The notes under the pieces: model-generated
Told to the model about the DNA's origin: nothing
What the model saw: the letters and a program-made list of their open reading frames with translations, nothing else
Database searches by the model: none
NCBI GenBank assembly: GCA_021791345.1
Contig: JAJYWT010000223.1
Coordinates: forward strand, 1 to 21,167
DNA length: 21,167 nucleotides
Source of the DNA: a bacterium
GTDB lineage: Bacteria; Chloroflexota; Dormibacteria; UBA8260; Bog-877
Reading direction: 5' to 3'
Program-made: the position numbers and the translations under genes
Part shown: positions 1 through 6,920 of the stretch, in pieces
Layout of the letters: the number at the start of each line of letters is the position of its first letter
How positions within the stretch are numbered: position 1 is the first letter of the stretch

Positions 1-159
1 GACCTGCTGGCGACCGGGGGCACCGCGGTGGCGACCCGGGATCTGATCCAGGCGCTCGGCGGCGAGCTGGCCGGCTATGGCTTCCTCATCGAGCTGAGGG
101 CGCTGGGAGGCCGCGTCCGCCTCGAGGGCGCGCGGGTCGAGACCTTGTTGGAACTTTGA
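1..159 (+). CDS. apt: Adenine phosphoribosyltransferase, C-terminal part (5' end outside window)
   Basis: The frame is open from the first base and stops at TGA 157-159, giving the last 52 residues. The enzyme makes AMP from adenine and PRPP in the cytoplasm (purine salvage). The visible part begins with DLLATGGT, the end of the PRPP-binding loop of type I phosphoribosyltransferases. It continues with the usual helix and the strand [14 protein letters not shown], where apt proteins carry a similar F-x-I-E-L-x-x-L-x-G-R pattern. Only 9 bases separate it from the S-adenosylhomocysteinase gene, and its stop codon overlaps that gene's ribosome binding site, so the two are surely co-transcribed. 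This pairing makes sense because adenine is the downstream product of adenosine from the methyl cycle. The N-terminal half cannot be judged. Confidence 0.9.
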   Translation, partial: DLLATGGTAVATRDLIQALGGELAGYGFLIELRALGGRVRLEGARVETLLEL

Positions 160-168
160 GGAGAGAAA

Positions 169-1452
169 GTGGCCCAGACTTCATCCGCCGCCGAGATCAA
201 ATCCGACGTCGCCGATCTGGCCCTGGCCGAAGAGGGCCGGGGCCGCATCGAGTGGGCCGCCGCTGAGATGCGAGTGCTGGGTCAGATCCGGGAACGTTTC
301 TCAGCCCAGCGGCCGCTGGCCGGCCTCAGGGTAGGAGCCTGCCTCCACGTGACCGCCGAGACCGCCAACCTGGCCCTGGCGCTGCAGGCGGCCGGTGCCG
401 AGGTGCACCTTTGCGCCAGCAACCCGCTCTCCACCCAGGACTCGGTCGCAGCGGGACTGGTCTCGCTCGGGGTCCATGTGTACGCCCGTAGGGGAGAGGA
501 CAACGCCACCTACTACGGGCACCTGGATTCGGTGCTGGCGGCCCGGCCCCACCTCACCATGGATGACGGCGGCGACCTGGTCGGTGAGCTCCACCGGCGA
601 GCGCCGGAGCAGATGGGGGAGATCCGGGGTGGCACCGAGGAGACCACCACCGGGGTGATCCGCTTGCGGGCGATGGCGGAGGCGGGGGTGCTGCGCTTCC
701 CGGTGATCGCGGTCAACGGAGCGGAGACCAAACACCTCTTCGACAACCGCTATGGCACCGGCCAGTCCACCATCGACGGGCTCATCCGGGCCACCAACCT
801 GCTGCTGGCGGGCAGGACCCTGGTCGTCTGCGGCTACGGATGGTGCGGCCGCGGGCTGGCCTCCCGGGCGCGGGGCATGGGCGCCCAGGTGATCGTCACC
901 GAGGTGCAGCCGGTGCCCGCCCTGGAGGCCGTCATGGAGGGGTTCCGGGTCATGCCCCTGGCCGAGGCTGCCCCCATCGCGGACGTGATCATCACCGTGA
1001 CCGGGGACTGCAACGTCGTCGACCGCCAGCATCTTGAGCGGGTCAAGGACGGCTGCGTGATCGCCAACAGCGGTCACTTCAATTCGGAGATCAACCTGGC
1101 GGCGCTGGACAGCCTCACCACCAAGGTGCGCGAGGCCCGTCCCCAAGTCGCCGAGCACACCCTGGCCGACGGCCGCCGCGTCTACCTGCTGGCGGAGGGC
1201 AGACTGCTGAACCTGGCGGCGGCGGAGGGGCACCCGGCGGCGGTGATGGACATGTCGTTCGCCAATCAGGCGCTGAGCCTGGTCCATGTGGCCGCCGCCT
1301 GGCAGGAGCTGGGACCGGGCGTTCACGAGGTGCCCCGGGAGATAGATGCCGAGGTGGCAAGCCTGAAGCTGGCGGCGCTCGGGGTGAAGATCGACACTCT
1401 GACCGAGGAGCAGCAGCGCTACCTCACCTCCTGGGAGCAGGGCACCGCCTGA
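169..1452 (+). CDS. ahcY: S-adenosylhomocysteinase (adenosylhomocysteine hydrolase), short type
   Basis: This 427-residue cytoplasmic enzyme reversibly splits S-adenosylhomocysteine into homocysteine and adenosine, removing the product that inhibits methyltransferases. Visible family motifs are CLHVTAETA (about 59-67, with the substrate-binding His60), MDDGGDL (131-137), GTEETTTG (155-162), the catalytic Lys188/Asp192 in [15 protein letters not shown] (186-200), the NAD loop GYGWCGRG (222-229) and SGHFNSEIN (301-309). It lacks the roughly 40-residue insertion and the C-terminal K-x-D-H-Y-R-Y tail of the long eukaryotic/proteobacterial/actinobacterial form, and ends in [10 protein letters not shown] like archaeal and Thermotoga enzymes. 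The start is GTG 169, preceded by GAGGAGAGA (158-166) at proper distance. It lies 9 bases after apt. The identification is firm; the short-type assignment rests on remembered family features. Confidence 0.97.
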   Translation: MAQTSSAAEIKSDVADLALAEEGRGRIEWAAAEMRVLGQIRERFSAQRPLAGLRVGACLHVTAETANLALALQAAGAEVHLCASNPLSTQDSVAAGLVSLGVHVYARRGEDNATYYGHLDSVLAARPHLTMDDGGDLVGELHRRAPEQMGEIRGGTEETTTGVIRLRAMAEAGVLRFPVIAVNGAETKHLFDNRYGTGQSTIDGLIRATNLLLAGRTLVVCGYGWCGRGLASRARGMGAQVIVTEVQPVPALEAVMEGFRVMPLAEAAPIADVIITVTGDCNVVDRQHLERVKDGCVIANSGHFNSEINLAALDSLTTKVREARPQVAEHTLADGRRVYLLAEGRLLNLAAAEGHPAAVMDMSFANQALSLVHVAAAWQELGPGVHEVPREIDAEVASLKLAALGVKIDTLTEEQQRYLTSWEQGTA

Positions 1453-1981
1453 GGTCAGTCGCAGGGGGCCGATCGCCCCGCACACCGGTCAATCCTGCCC
1501 TGCCGCCTCAGATGAGAGCGGTGGGAGAGCACTCGCTGAGATCGAGGCACTGCGGCCAAGAGCCGAGTCCCCTCGTTCCCAGCCGCTGAGGGCTGGGGGC
1601 GTCTGGGCTACGCCCCTCGCGGTGGCCGGCAGCCCACGCCAGCCGGCTTCCGATCCCTGATAACGGCTCCGGCGGCCGCTGGGATCGCCAGTCCGGATCC
1701 GCCAGGGTTCCACGGGGTATCCGATCAGCCAGAAGTGGCTCGCGGCAAGCGACGGCGGCGAACAGAGCGGACGCCGCCTGGCTGCGGCGCCATGGACGCC
1801 GGATCGGCCGCTGCTGATGGCATGCCGCAGGGCTTTGGGGAAGCTGTCGGCAGCTGGGGAGTCGACGCCCACCGGGTCTTGACCGCACGGGAGGCGGGGC
1901 TCGCGGCCACCGGCCAGGTCGCCCCACCCGCTGTGGCCATAGGTCGGGACTTTCGCCAGCGACCGTGCCGGGGCCTGGCAG
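1453..1981. other. Convergent intergenic region with a cluster of GC-rich hairpins
   Basis: No convincing gene is seen between the ends of ahcY and the peptidase gene. Short open frames exist on both strands but have no recognisable motif, no good ribosome binding site and no conserved look. The region can fold into several hairpins. Stem 1465-1469/1475-1479 lies just after ahcY. Stem 1578-1584/1591-1597 has 7 bp and a 6-base loop. Stem 1596-1602/1610-1616 has 7 bp and a 7-base loop. Stem 1625-1630/1642-1647 has 6 bp, and 1772-1777/1784-1789 has 6 bp. None is followed by a T run. They may end transcription from both sides, or be part of a small RNA. Confidence 0.5.
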
Positions 1982-2707
1982 CTACTTGATGAGCCGGGTG
2001 GGAAGCGGCTCTTCCACGACCTTGCCCGACTCCAGCCGGAGCCGGTAGGCGCGGGCTCCCTCGACCTCGGTGAAGGCCTCGTGCAGCTCGGTGCCGTGGA
2101 AGATGAGGCCGGATCCGTTGTCGGTCGCGAACCCATCGGGGAGCGTTCCCTCCTCGATCAGGCGATGGATGGTGGGTCGGCGCTCCGGCTCGGCGTCGTG
2201 ATGGGGGCTGTTGCTGTAGGGGAGGAAGCCGAGCCCGTTGGTCACCGCCTGGAGCGGCAGCCCAAACGAGTCCGTGGTCCCGCCCACGTGCCAGCACAAC
2301 GAACCGGCGGAGACTCCCATCAGGACCACCCCCTGCTGCCAGCAGTCGTGCAGGATGGAGTCCAGCCCGTGCAGCCGCCACAGGGCCAGCAGATTGGCGG
2401 TGCTGCCGCCGCTCACCCAGATCAGGTCCTGCCGCCGCAGATGGCCCGCGATGTCGGCCACGTTGGGCATCGGGAACAGAACCAGATGAGAGACCACCGC
2501 GTCCAGTTGGGAGAAGGCGTGGTGCATCGCCGTGAGCGCGGCGGGGTCATCCCCGACCGCGGTCGCCAGGATGCAGATCCGCGGCCGGGGGCCGGGATTG
2601 GCCAGCTCCAGGGCCATCGAGTACGCGGGCCCGCAGCGCCAGTCCCAGATCCCCGGCCCGCCGAAGCCGATGCTGGTGGCGATGATCGTCGGCTGCGGGG
2701 CGGTCAC
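1982..2707 (-). CDS. pepE: Peptidase E-like serine peptidase (family S51)
   Basis: This 241-residue cytoplasmic protein belongs to the class I glutamine-amidotransferase-like peptidase S51 family. Peptidase E enzymes remove N-terminal Asp from dipeptides, and relatives act as cyanophycinases. The nucleophile elbow GVSAGSLCW (131-139) supplies Ser133. It is preceded by WVSGGSTANLLALWR (97-111), as in actinobacterial peptidase E, and followed by SPHHD (167-171), which probably holds the catalytic His169. DNGSGLIFHG follows later in the chain. The start is GTG at 2707-2705. No Shine-Dalgarno sequence is seen, but a TANNNT box (TAAGAT on the minus strand, 2719-2714) sits 6 bases before the start codon, so the transcript may be leaderless. 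It is divergent from the MFS gene. The exact dipeptide substrate cannot be read from the sequence. Confidence 0.88.
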   Translation of the reverse strand: MTAPQPTIIATSIGFGGPGIWDWRCGPAYSMALELANPGPRPRICILATAVGDDPAALTAMHHAFSQLDAVVSHLVLFPMPNVADIAGHLRRQDLIWVSGGSTANLLALWRLHGLDSILHDCWQQGVVLMGVSAGSLCWHVGGTTDSFGLPLQAVTNGLGFLPYSNSPHHDAEPERRPTIHRLIEEGTLPDGFATDNGSGLIFHGTELHEAFTEVEGARAYRLRLESGKVVEEPLPTRLIK

Positions 2708-2713
2708 GGGCGC

Positions 2714-2719
2714 ATCTTA
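2714..2719 (-). promoter_or_regulatory. Putative -10 box of the peptidase E gene (leaderless arrangement)
   Basis: The minus strand reads TAAGAT, fitting the TANNNT pattern and matching TATAAT at 4 of 6 positions. It ends 6 bases before the GTG start codon, which would place the first transcribed base at or near that codon. No -35 match is apparent at 17 bases. This is inference from position only. Confidence 0.35.
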
Positions 2720-2747
2720 CTGAGGCAGGTGCGGTTGGGTCGCGGTC

Positions 2748-2777
2748 TTGACAAACCGCTTGGTCAGCCATTAGACA
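2748..2777 (+). promoter_or_regulatory. Putative promoter of the MFS transporter gene
   Basis: A perfect TTGACA -35 hexamer lies at 2748-2753 in an otherwise GC-rich gap. After 17-18 bases comes an AT-richer stretch, TTAGACATAG (2771-2780), which holds a weak -10 candidate TAGACA (2772-2777). The direction and position fit the transporter starting at 2829. The -35 is convincing; the -10 is not. Confidence 0.45.
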
Positions 2778-2828
2778 TAGCTCTTTCCCTCTTGGGGGAA
2801 GGACAGCAACCGGTTGGGAGGACTGGCG

Positions 2829-4166
2829 TTGGATTCGACCATGGGGGTCTCAAGGGCCACCGACACCGCGGGCGAGCACTGGCTTCCCACAGACTCGTGG
2901 AACTTCACCTCCTTCGTGCTGGGGATGATCCTCGAGGCATACATCTTCGGGATGGCGGCGATCGCCACCGGGTGGGTGTCCATGCCCACCACGCTGCGCT
3001 CCCTGCTCCTCTCCTGGGCTCCCCTGTGGTTGATCATCGGGATCGCCGTGGCGGGGCCGATGTCCGACCGGGTGGGACGCAAGACCACCTTCTACATCAC
3101 GATGAGCCTTTACGGGATCGGGGCCATCGGGCTGGTGTTCAGCTTCACCTACTGGCTCATCCTGATCTTTCTGGCACTGATGCTGTTCGCCGCGGGCGGC
3201 GAGATGAACACGATCATGACGGCGTCCCACGAGGTGATGCCCGCCCGCCATCGCAGCAAGACCATGATGCTGGAGATCAACGGCATCAACCTGGGCAGCT
3301 TGATCCTGGCGGCGGTCTCGCTGCTCAGCGCCTACAAGGGGATCGCCTTCGAGCGGGGCATGATCGCCGCCACCTTCATCGTGGTGCTGGCGGTCCTGTT
3401 CTTTGCCCGCACCAGAACCCCTGAGTCCATCCGCTGGCTGCGGGCCAAGGGTATGAACGCCAGGGCCGACGCGGAGATAGCCAGGTTCTACGGGGCCGAG
3501 GAGTACCGCGCCCGCGACGCCTCGGCTGCCGCTGAGACTGAAATGGCGCGGTCGAGAGGCGCCGTGAAGACGGTTTCGATCGGCCTGCGGGTGGTGGTGA
3601 TCAGCTGCCTGGCGTTCGCCGGCACCACTGGGTTCGGCCTTCTGACCTACGTGCTGGGCCCGGCCCACTTCCCCAAGCTCACCGCCGCGATCCTGCTGGT
3701 GGCGAGCGTGACCGGTTTCGTGTCCGGCTTTTACGCGCTCTGGGCGGAGCGCTGGAGCCGCAAGAAGATGCTCCTCGTGGGCTATTGCGGCACCTTCCTG
3801 GCGACCCTGATCATCGCCCTGACCACCAGCGCCTGGGCGGCGTCCGCCGGTTTGTTCTTCTTCCTCCTGATTGTGCTCAATGTGTTCAGCAACGTGAGCT
3901 ACCTGAGTCAGGACACGCTGAAGGGAGAGGTGTGGCCGACCAAGAGCCGCGGCACCTACACCGCGATCGTCCGGTTCGTCGGGATCGGCCTCTACATTCC
4001 CACCATCTACCTGACCCAGAGCTTCAGCCTTAACGCCTTCGTCCTCTTCAGCCTGGGCGTCTGGGCGGTGGGTGCGCTGGCCTCGATCGTCTGGGCAATG
4101 CGCGGGGTGGAGACGGGGTCCGGGGTGAGCCTGGACGTCGCCTCAGGGACAGTCGGCGCGGCCTGA
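2829..4166 (+). CDS. Major facilitator superfamily transporter (sugar-porter-like, 12 helices)
   Basis: This inner-membrane secondary transporter of about 445 residues shows six hydrophobic helices, a charged central loop, and six more. The MFS motif A, GPMSDRVGRK, lies between helices 2 and 3. The sequence PESIRWLRAKG after helix 6 resembles the P-E-S-P-R-(Y/W)-L signature of the sugar porter family. The frame opens at TTG 2814, but TTG 2829 is preferred because GGGAGG (2816-2821) lies 7 bases before it; ATG 2841 is a further option. A strong hairpin follows the stop, so it is probably a single-gene transcript. Substrate is unknown. The nucleoside-salvage genes on both sides suggest a nucleoside, pentose or related compound, but that is inference. 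Confidence 0.85.
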   Translation: MDSTMGVSRATDTAGEHWLPTDSWNFTSFVLGMILEAYIFGMAAIATGWVSMPTTLRSLLLSWAPLWLIIGIAVAGPMSDRVGRKTTFYITMSLYGIGAIGLVFSFTYWLILIFLALMLFAAGGEMNTIMTASHEVMPARHRSKTMMLEINGINLGSLILAAVSLLSAYKGIAFERGMIAATFIVVLAVLFFARTRTPESIRWLRAKGMNARADAEIARFYGAEEYRARDASAAAETEMARSRGAVKTVSIGLRVVVISCLAFAGTTGFGLLTYVLGPAHFPKLTAAILLVASVTGFVSGFYALWAERWSRKKMLLVGYCGTFLATLIIALTTSAWAASAGLFFFLLIVLNVFSNVSYLSQDTLKGEVWPTKSRGTYTAIVRFVGIGLYIPTIYLTQSFSLNAFVLFSLGVWAVGALASIVWAMRGVETGSGVSLDVASGTVGAA

Positions 4167-4173
4167 GCGCAGC

Positions 4174-4207
4174 GGCGGGCGGTCCGGCGTATCCCGGACC
4201 GCCCGCC
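4174..4207 (+). terminator. Strong GC-rich hairpin after the MFS gene
   Basis: A perfect 14-bp inverted repeat, 4174-4187 paired with 4194-4207, encloses a 6-base loop (CGTATC) and begins 8 bases after the MFS stop codon. There is no T run, as is common for terminator hairpins in high-GC bacteria. It separates the transporter from the nucleoside operon. Confidence 0.7.
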
Positions 4208-4244
4208 CGGCCATTTCGGCGCGGCCGAGGGCCGGGCAGATCGC

Positions 4245-4273
4245 TTCGAAGCCGGATGTCGGGCCGGTAGAAT
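4245..4273 (+). promoter_or_regulatory. Putative promoter of the nucleoside operon
   Basis: TAGAAT (4268-4273) matches TATAAT at 5 of 6 positions and is preceded, with exactly 17 bases between, by TTCGAA (4245-4250), a weak -35. It lies after the MFS terminator hairpin and about 90 bases before the first gene of the operon, leaving a leader of roughly 80 bases with no recognised riboswitch. Confidence 0.45.
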
Positions 4274-4362
4274 CGGAGCTCCCGGGCGATGGCCCCGCGG
4301 GGGCGCCAGAGGTGGTCCCCACCCGGGCTGATCGGATCCGGGGAGCGAGGAAGGGAGAGTAG

Positions 4363-4887
4363 ATGCGTCTCTATTTGGCCGGGCCGCTGTTCACCCCCTA
4401 TGAGCGCGCGTTCATCGCCGAGAATGCGGCCAAGCTGCGGGCTGTGGGGTTCGACTGCTTCGTACCCCATGAGCAGACCCTGGCCGGCCCGTCCGAGCAC
4501 AAAGGGATGGAGTCCCCCGGTCAGGGCCAGTACCAGCAGCAGGAGATGGCCGACCTCGTCTTCGCCAAGGACAACCAGGGCCTGCTCGCCGCCGAAGCGG
4601 TGGTGGCCCTGCTGGATGGGCCGACCGTCGACGACGGCACCGCCTGCGAGATCGGTCTCTTCTACGGGCTGATGCAGCACGATCCCAGCAAGCGCGGGAT
4701 CGTCGGGATCCTGACCGACAGCCGGGCGACGGTGGGATTCGAGGGCCGGGGCGTCAACCTGTACGTGCTTGGCTGCATCCAGCGGGTGGGCGCGGTCTTC
4801 GACTCGGTGGAGGCCTGTCTGCCCACTCTCGAGGGGTGGCGCCGGCAAGCCGAGGGCTTGCCAGCCGGCCCTGGTGGGGCTGCATGA
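4363..4887 (+). CDS. Nucleoside 2-deoxyribosyltransferase family protein
   Basis: This cytoplasmic protein has 174 residues, the usual size. The family either exchanges bases on 2'-deoxyribonucleosides or hydrolyses the N-glycosidic bond, through a glutamate nucleophile. Motifs seen are YLAGPLF at 4-10 (N-terminal strand and sugar-binding loop), VALLDGPTVDDGTACEIG at 81-98 (Asp85, Asp90/91 and the likely nucleophile Glu96) and VNLYV at 131-135 (Asn132, contributed to the neighbouring subunit in the family). ATG 4363 has GGGAGAG (4353-4359) before it. Its stop overlaps the start of the nucleoside hydrolase gene as ATGA, so the two are translationally coupled. Transferase and hydrolase activity (as in deoxynucleotide hydrolases of the same fold) cannot be told apart from the sequence. 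Confidence 0.85.
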   Translation: MRLYLAGPLFTPYERAFIAENAAKLRAVGFDCFVPHEQTLAGPSEHKGMESPGQGQYQQQEMADLVFAKDNQGLLAAEAVVALLDGPTVDDGTACEIGLFYGLMQHDPSKRGIVGILTDSRATVGFEGRGVNLYVLGCIQRVGAVFDSVEACLPTLEGWRRQAEGLPAGPGGAA

Positions 4888-5822
4888 CCGGTCCCACCAG
4901 GCTGGTGGTGGTCGACTGCGACACCGGAGTCGACGATGCGCTGGCGATCATGTACCTAGCCCGGGACCCCGCCTGCCGGATCCTGGCGGTGGGTACCGTG
5001 GACGGCAATGTCGCTCCCGAGCTGGGAGCCGAGAACTCCCTGCGTGCGCTGGAGGCGGCCGGGCGGCGGTCGGTGCCGGTGGCGATCGGGGCCAGGACCC
5101 CGCTGCTGCAGCCCTCCAGCCACGCTGAGCACTTCCATGGTCAGGATGGGCTCGGGGACTCGGGGTTGCCGCCGCCGCAGGGGCAGCCGACCAGCGAAGG
5201 AGCGGTGGAGCAGCTGGTGCGTCTTGCCCGGGAGCGGCCCGGGGAGATCTCCCTCCTGGCGATCGGGCCCCTCACCAACGTCGCCCTGGCCCTGGGCGTC
5301 GAGCCGGCGCTTCCCGAGCTTCTGGCCGAGGTGGTGGTGATGGGGGGCGCCGTAGCCTGTCCCGGGAACGAGAGCCCATGGGCGGAATTCAACATCGCCC
5401 ACGACCCTGAGGCCGCCGAGATCGCGCTCCGGGCGCGATGGCGAAGGCTGGTGCTGGTGGGGCTGGACGCGACCGGCCAGGCGATTCTGGATCAGGAGGG
5501 TTACGACCGGCTGGTTGAATCCCCATCGGCTGAATTCGCCACCCGGATCCTAGCCCAGCAGATGTCGGCCAACCGCCACTTTGAGCTCTGCGACCCGCTG
5601 GCCGCGGCAATCCTGCTCGACCCCTCACTGGCGACCTACCGGACCCTGCCGGTCTCGGTGGAGTTGGAGGGACGCCACACCAGGGGAGCCACGATTGCCG
5701 ACCGCCGGATCACCCTGGGAGCCGGCTTTCCCGAGACCAGGCCGGCCGTGGAGATCGCCATGGCGGTGGACGCCAACCGCTTCCTGGCGGAGTTCATCGC
5801 GCACATCGCGTCCTCCGCATGA
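4884..5822 (+). CDS. Inosine-uridine preferring nucleoside hydrolase family protein (Cys-type active site)
   Basis: This 312-residue protein splits ribonucleosides into base and ribose, with calcium at the active site. The signature DCDTGVDDAL (11-20) carries the calcium-binding aspartates. IGPLTNVALAL (128-138), VVMGGAV (151-157) and EFNIAHDPEAAE (168-179) are typical of the family. At the place of the catalytic acid, where group I enzymes have His in an H-D-P/A-x-A motif, this protein reads LCDPLAA (235-241): Asp237 is kept and the His is Cys236. Cysteine here is described for the so-called group III nucleoside hydrolases. The frame extends upstream to 4836, but ATG 4884, overlapping the previous stop as ATGA, is the sensible start. 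It is part of an operon with ribokinase, which would consume the ribose released. The preferred base is unknown. Confidence 0.9.
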   Translation: MTGPTRLVVVDCDTGVDDALAIMYLARDPACRILAVGTVDGNVAPELGAENSLRALEAAGRRSVPVAIGARTPLLQPSSHAEHFHGQDGLGDSGLPPPQGQPTSEGAVEQLVRLARERPGEISLLAIGPLTNVALALGVEPALPELLAEVVVMGGAVACPGNESPWAEFNIAHDPEAAEIALRARWRRLVLVGLDATGQAILDQEGYDRLVESPSAEFATRILAQQMSANRHFELCDPLAAAILLDPSLATYRTLPVSVELEGRHTRGATIADRRITLGAGFPETRPAVEIAMAVDANRFLAEFIAHIASSA

Positions 5823-5935
5823 GCGGCCCGAGCCGGCCCTCCGGCGGGGTGCGTCGGGGAGCGGATGTGGGCCTGGTCAGTCAGCTGTGGCCGGGGCAGA
5901 TCGGAGCTGGAACGGCTGCGGAGGGCGGGCGGTGA
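5819..5935 (+). CDS. Possible 38-residue ORF bridging nucleoside hydrolase and ribokinase genes
   Basis: An ATG at 5819 overlaps the hydrolase stop codon as ATGA. The frame runs 38 codons to TGA 5933-5935, which overlaps the ribokinase GTG start (5932-5934) as GTGA. The product would be a small, Gly/Arg/Ser-rich, soluble peptide with no recognised motif, signal or membrane helix. About four fifths of its third positions are G or C, like neighbouring genes. The exact fit between two stop/start overlaps is what makes it notable; it may serve only to carry ribosomes across the 109-base gap. Chance is a real alternative in GC-rich DNA. Confidence 0.3.
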   Translation: MSGPSRPSGGVRRGADVGLVSQLWPGQIGAGTAAEGGR

Positions 5936-6873
5936 CGGAGGTGGTGGTGGTCGGGTCTCTGACCATGGACCTCACGGCCAACTGCGACCGGATGCCGGTG
6001 GCGGGGGAGACGCTGCTGGGAACCGGCTTTGCGATGGTGCCGGGAGGCAAGGGCAACAACCAGGCGATCGGGGTGTCCCGGCTCGGAGCCCGGACCGCCA
6101 TGGTGGGCAGGGTCGGCCAGGACCTCTTCGGCGACCGCGTGCTGGCCCAGCTCGATCAGGATGGAGTGGACTCCGGCCGGGTCGAGAGGTCGGCCACCCT
6201 GCCGACCGGGATCGCCCACATCAGGGTTGACGGCAGGGGACAGAACAGCATCGTCATGGTGCCGCTGGCCAACTCGGAGCTGGACCGGGAGATGGTGGAG
6301 CGCCACTCCGAGGCCATCACCTCGGCGCGGGTGCTGCTGACCCAGCTGGAGGTTCCCATGGATGCGACCGTGGCCGCGCTGCGCTCGGCCCGCGCCGGCG
6401 GCGTCACCACCGTCCTCAATCCCGCGCCCGCTGCCGCCCTGGCGCCGTCGACCCTCGCCCTTGTCGACATTCTGGTCCCCAACGAGTTCGAGGCCAGCTC
6501 ACTGACCGGAGAGCCCCTGGATGGGGTGGACGGAGCGGTCAGGGCCGCCCGGAGGCTGCTGGACCTCGGGTGCGGATCCGTGATAGTCACCCTCGGGGAG
6601 CAGGGGGCGGTTCAGGTGGATCGGGGCGGGGTCTTGGCGATCTCGGCGCTGCCGGTGCGAGCCGTGGACACGGTGGCGGCCGGGGACGCCTTCTGTGCGG
6701 GGCTGGTGGCGGCCCTGGCGTCCAAGGATCCCCCTCGCATGGCGCTGGCTCGCGCGACCGCGGCCGGGGCTCTCGCCACCACGGTTGCCGGGGCCACCAC
6801 CTCCCTTCCGACCAAGGAGGCAGTGGATCGGTTGCTGGCGGAGTCCGGTGGCCCCGCCATCACCGAACGCTGA
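5932..6873 (+). CDS. rbsK: Ribokinase (PfkB family)
   Basis: This 313-residue cytoplasmic kinase phosphorylates D-ribose to ribose 5-phosphate. The N-terminal strand VVVVGSLTMDL (4-14) leads to the first PfkB signature, PGGKGNNQAIG (37-47), with the ribose-binding GGKGNN. The second signature, DTVAAGDAFCAG (246-257), carries the catalytic base Asp252; VNTL/DTTGAGD variants are usual. LVPNEFEA (181-188) and VTLGEQGA (219-226) are also typical. The frame is open upstream to 5581, but GTG 5932, with GGAGGG at 5920-5925, gives the normal family length. It is the last gene of the nucleoside operon and consumes the ribose that the hydrolase would release. Another pentose or nucleoside substrate is possible in this family, but the GGKGNN motif favours ribose. 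Confidence 0.9.
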   Translation: MTEVVVVGSLTMDLTANCDRMPVAGETLLGTGFAMVPGGKGNNQAIGVSRLGARTAMVGRVGQDLFGDRVLAQLDQDGVDSGRVERSATLPTGIAHIRVDGRGQNSIVMVPLANSELDREMVERHSEAITSARVLLTQLEVPMDATVAALRSARAGGVTTVLNPAPAAALAPSTLALVDILVPNEFEASSLTGEPLDGVDGAVRAARRLLDLGCGSVIVTLGEQGAVQVDRGGVLAISALPVRAVDTVAAGDAFCAGLVAALASKDPPRMALARATAAGALATTVAGATTSLPTKEAVDRLLAESGGPAITER

Positions 6874-6882
6874 AGGGGCAAA

Positions 6883-6904
6883 GACCCGGGAGCTGGTCCC
6901 GGTC
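6883..6904. terminator. Hairpin between convergent ribokinase and cysN genes
   Basis: The 47-base gap between two converging genes holds a GC-rich inverted repeat: GACC(C)GGGA at 6883-6891 pairs with TCCCGGTC at 6897-6904, with one bulged C and a 5-base loop. It could act on both strands. There is no T run. Confidence 0.45.
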
Positions 6905-6920
6905 CCGGCGTGCAGCTGCT

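Noticed and set aside
1735..1989. 84-codon plus-strand frame in the gap after ahcY, and overlapping minus-strand frames
   Set aside because: No ribosome site worth the name and no motif; composition expected for non-coding GC-rich DNA.
2081..3424. 447-codon plus-strand frame across the peptidase E and MFS genes
   Set aside because: It overlaps two recognised genes in other frames and has no recognisable domain.
4280..4362. Possible riboswitch in the leader of the nucleoside operon
   Set aside because: The roughly 80-base leader was examined for purine, PreQ1 or SAM/SAH-type conserved cores and none was recognised.
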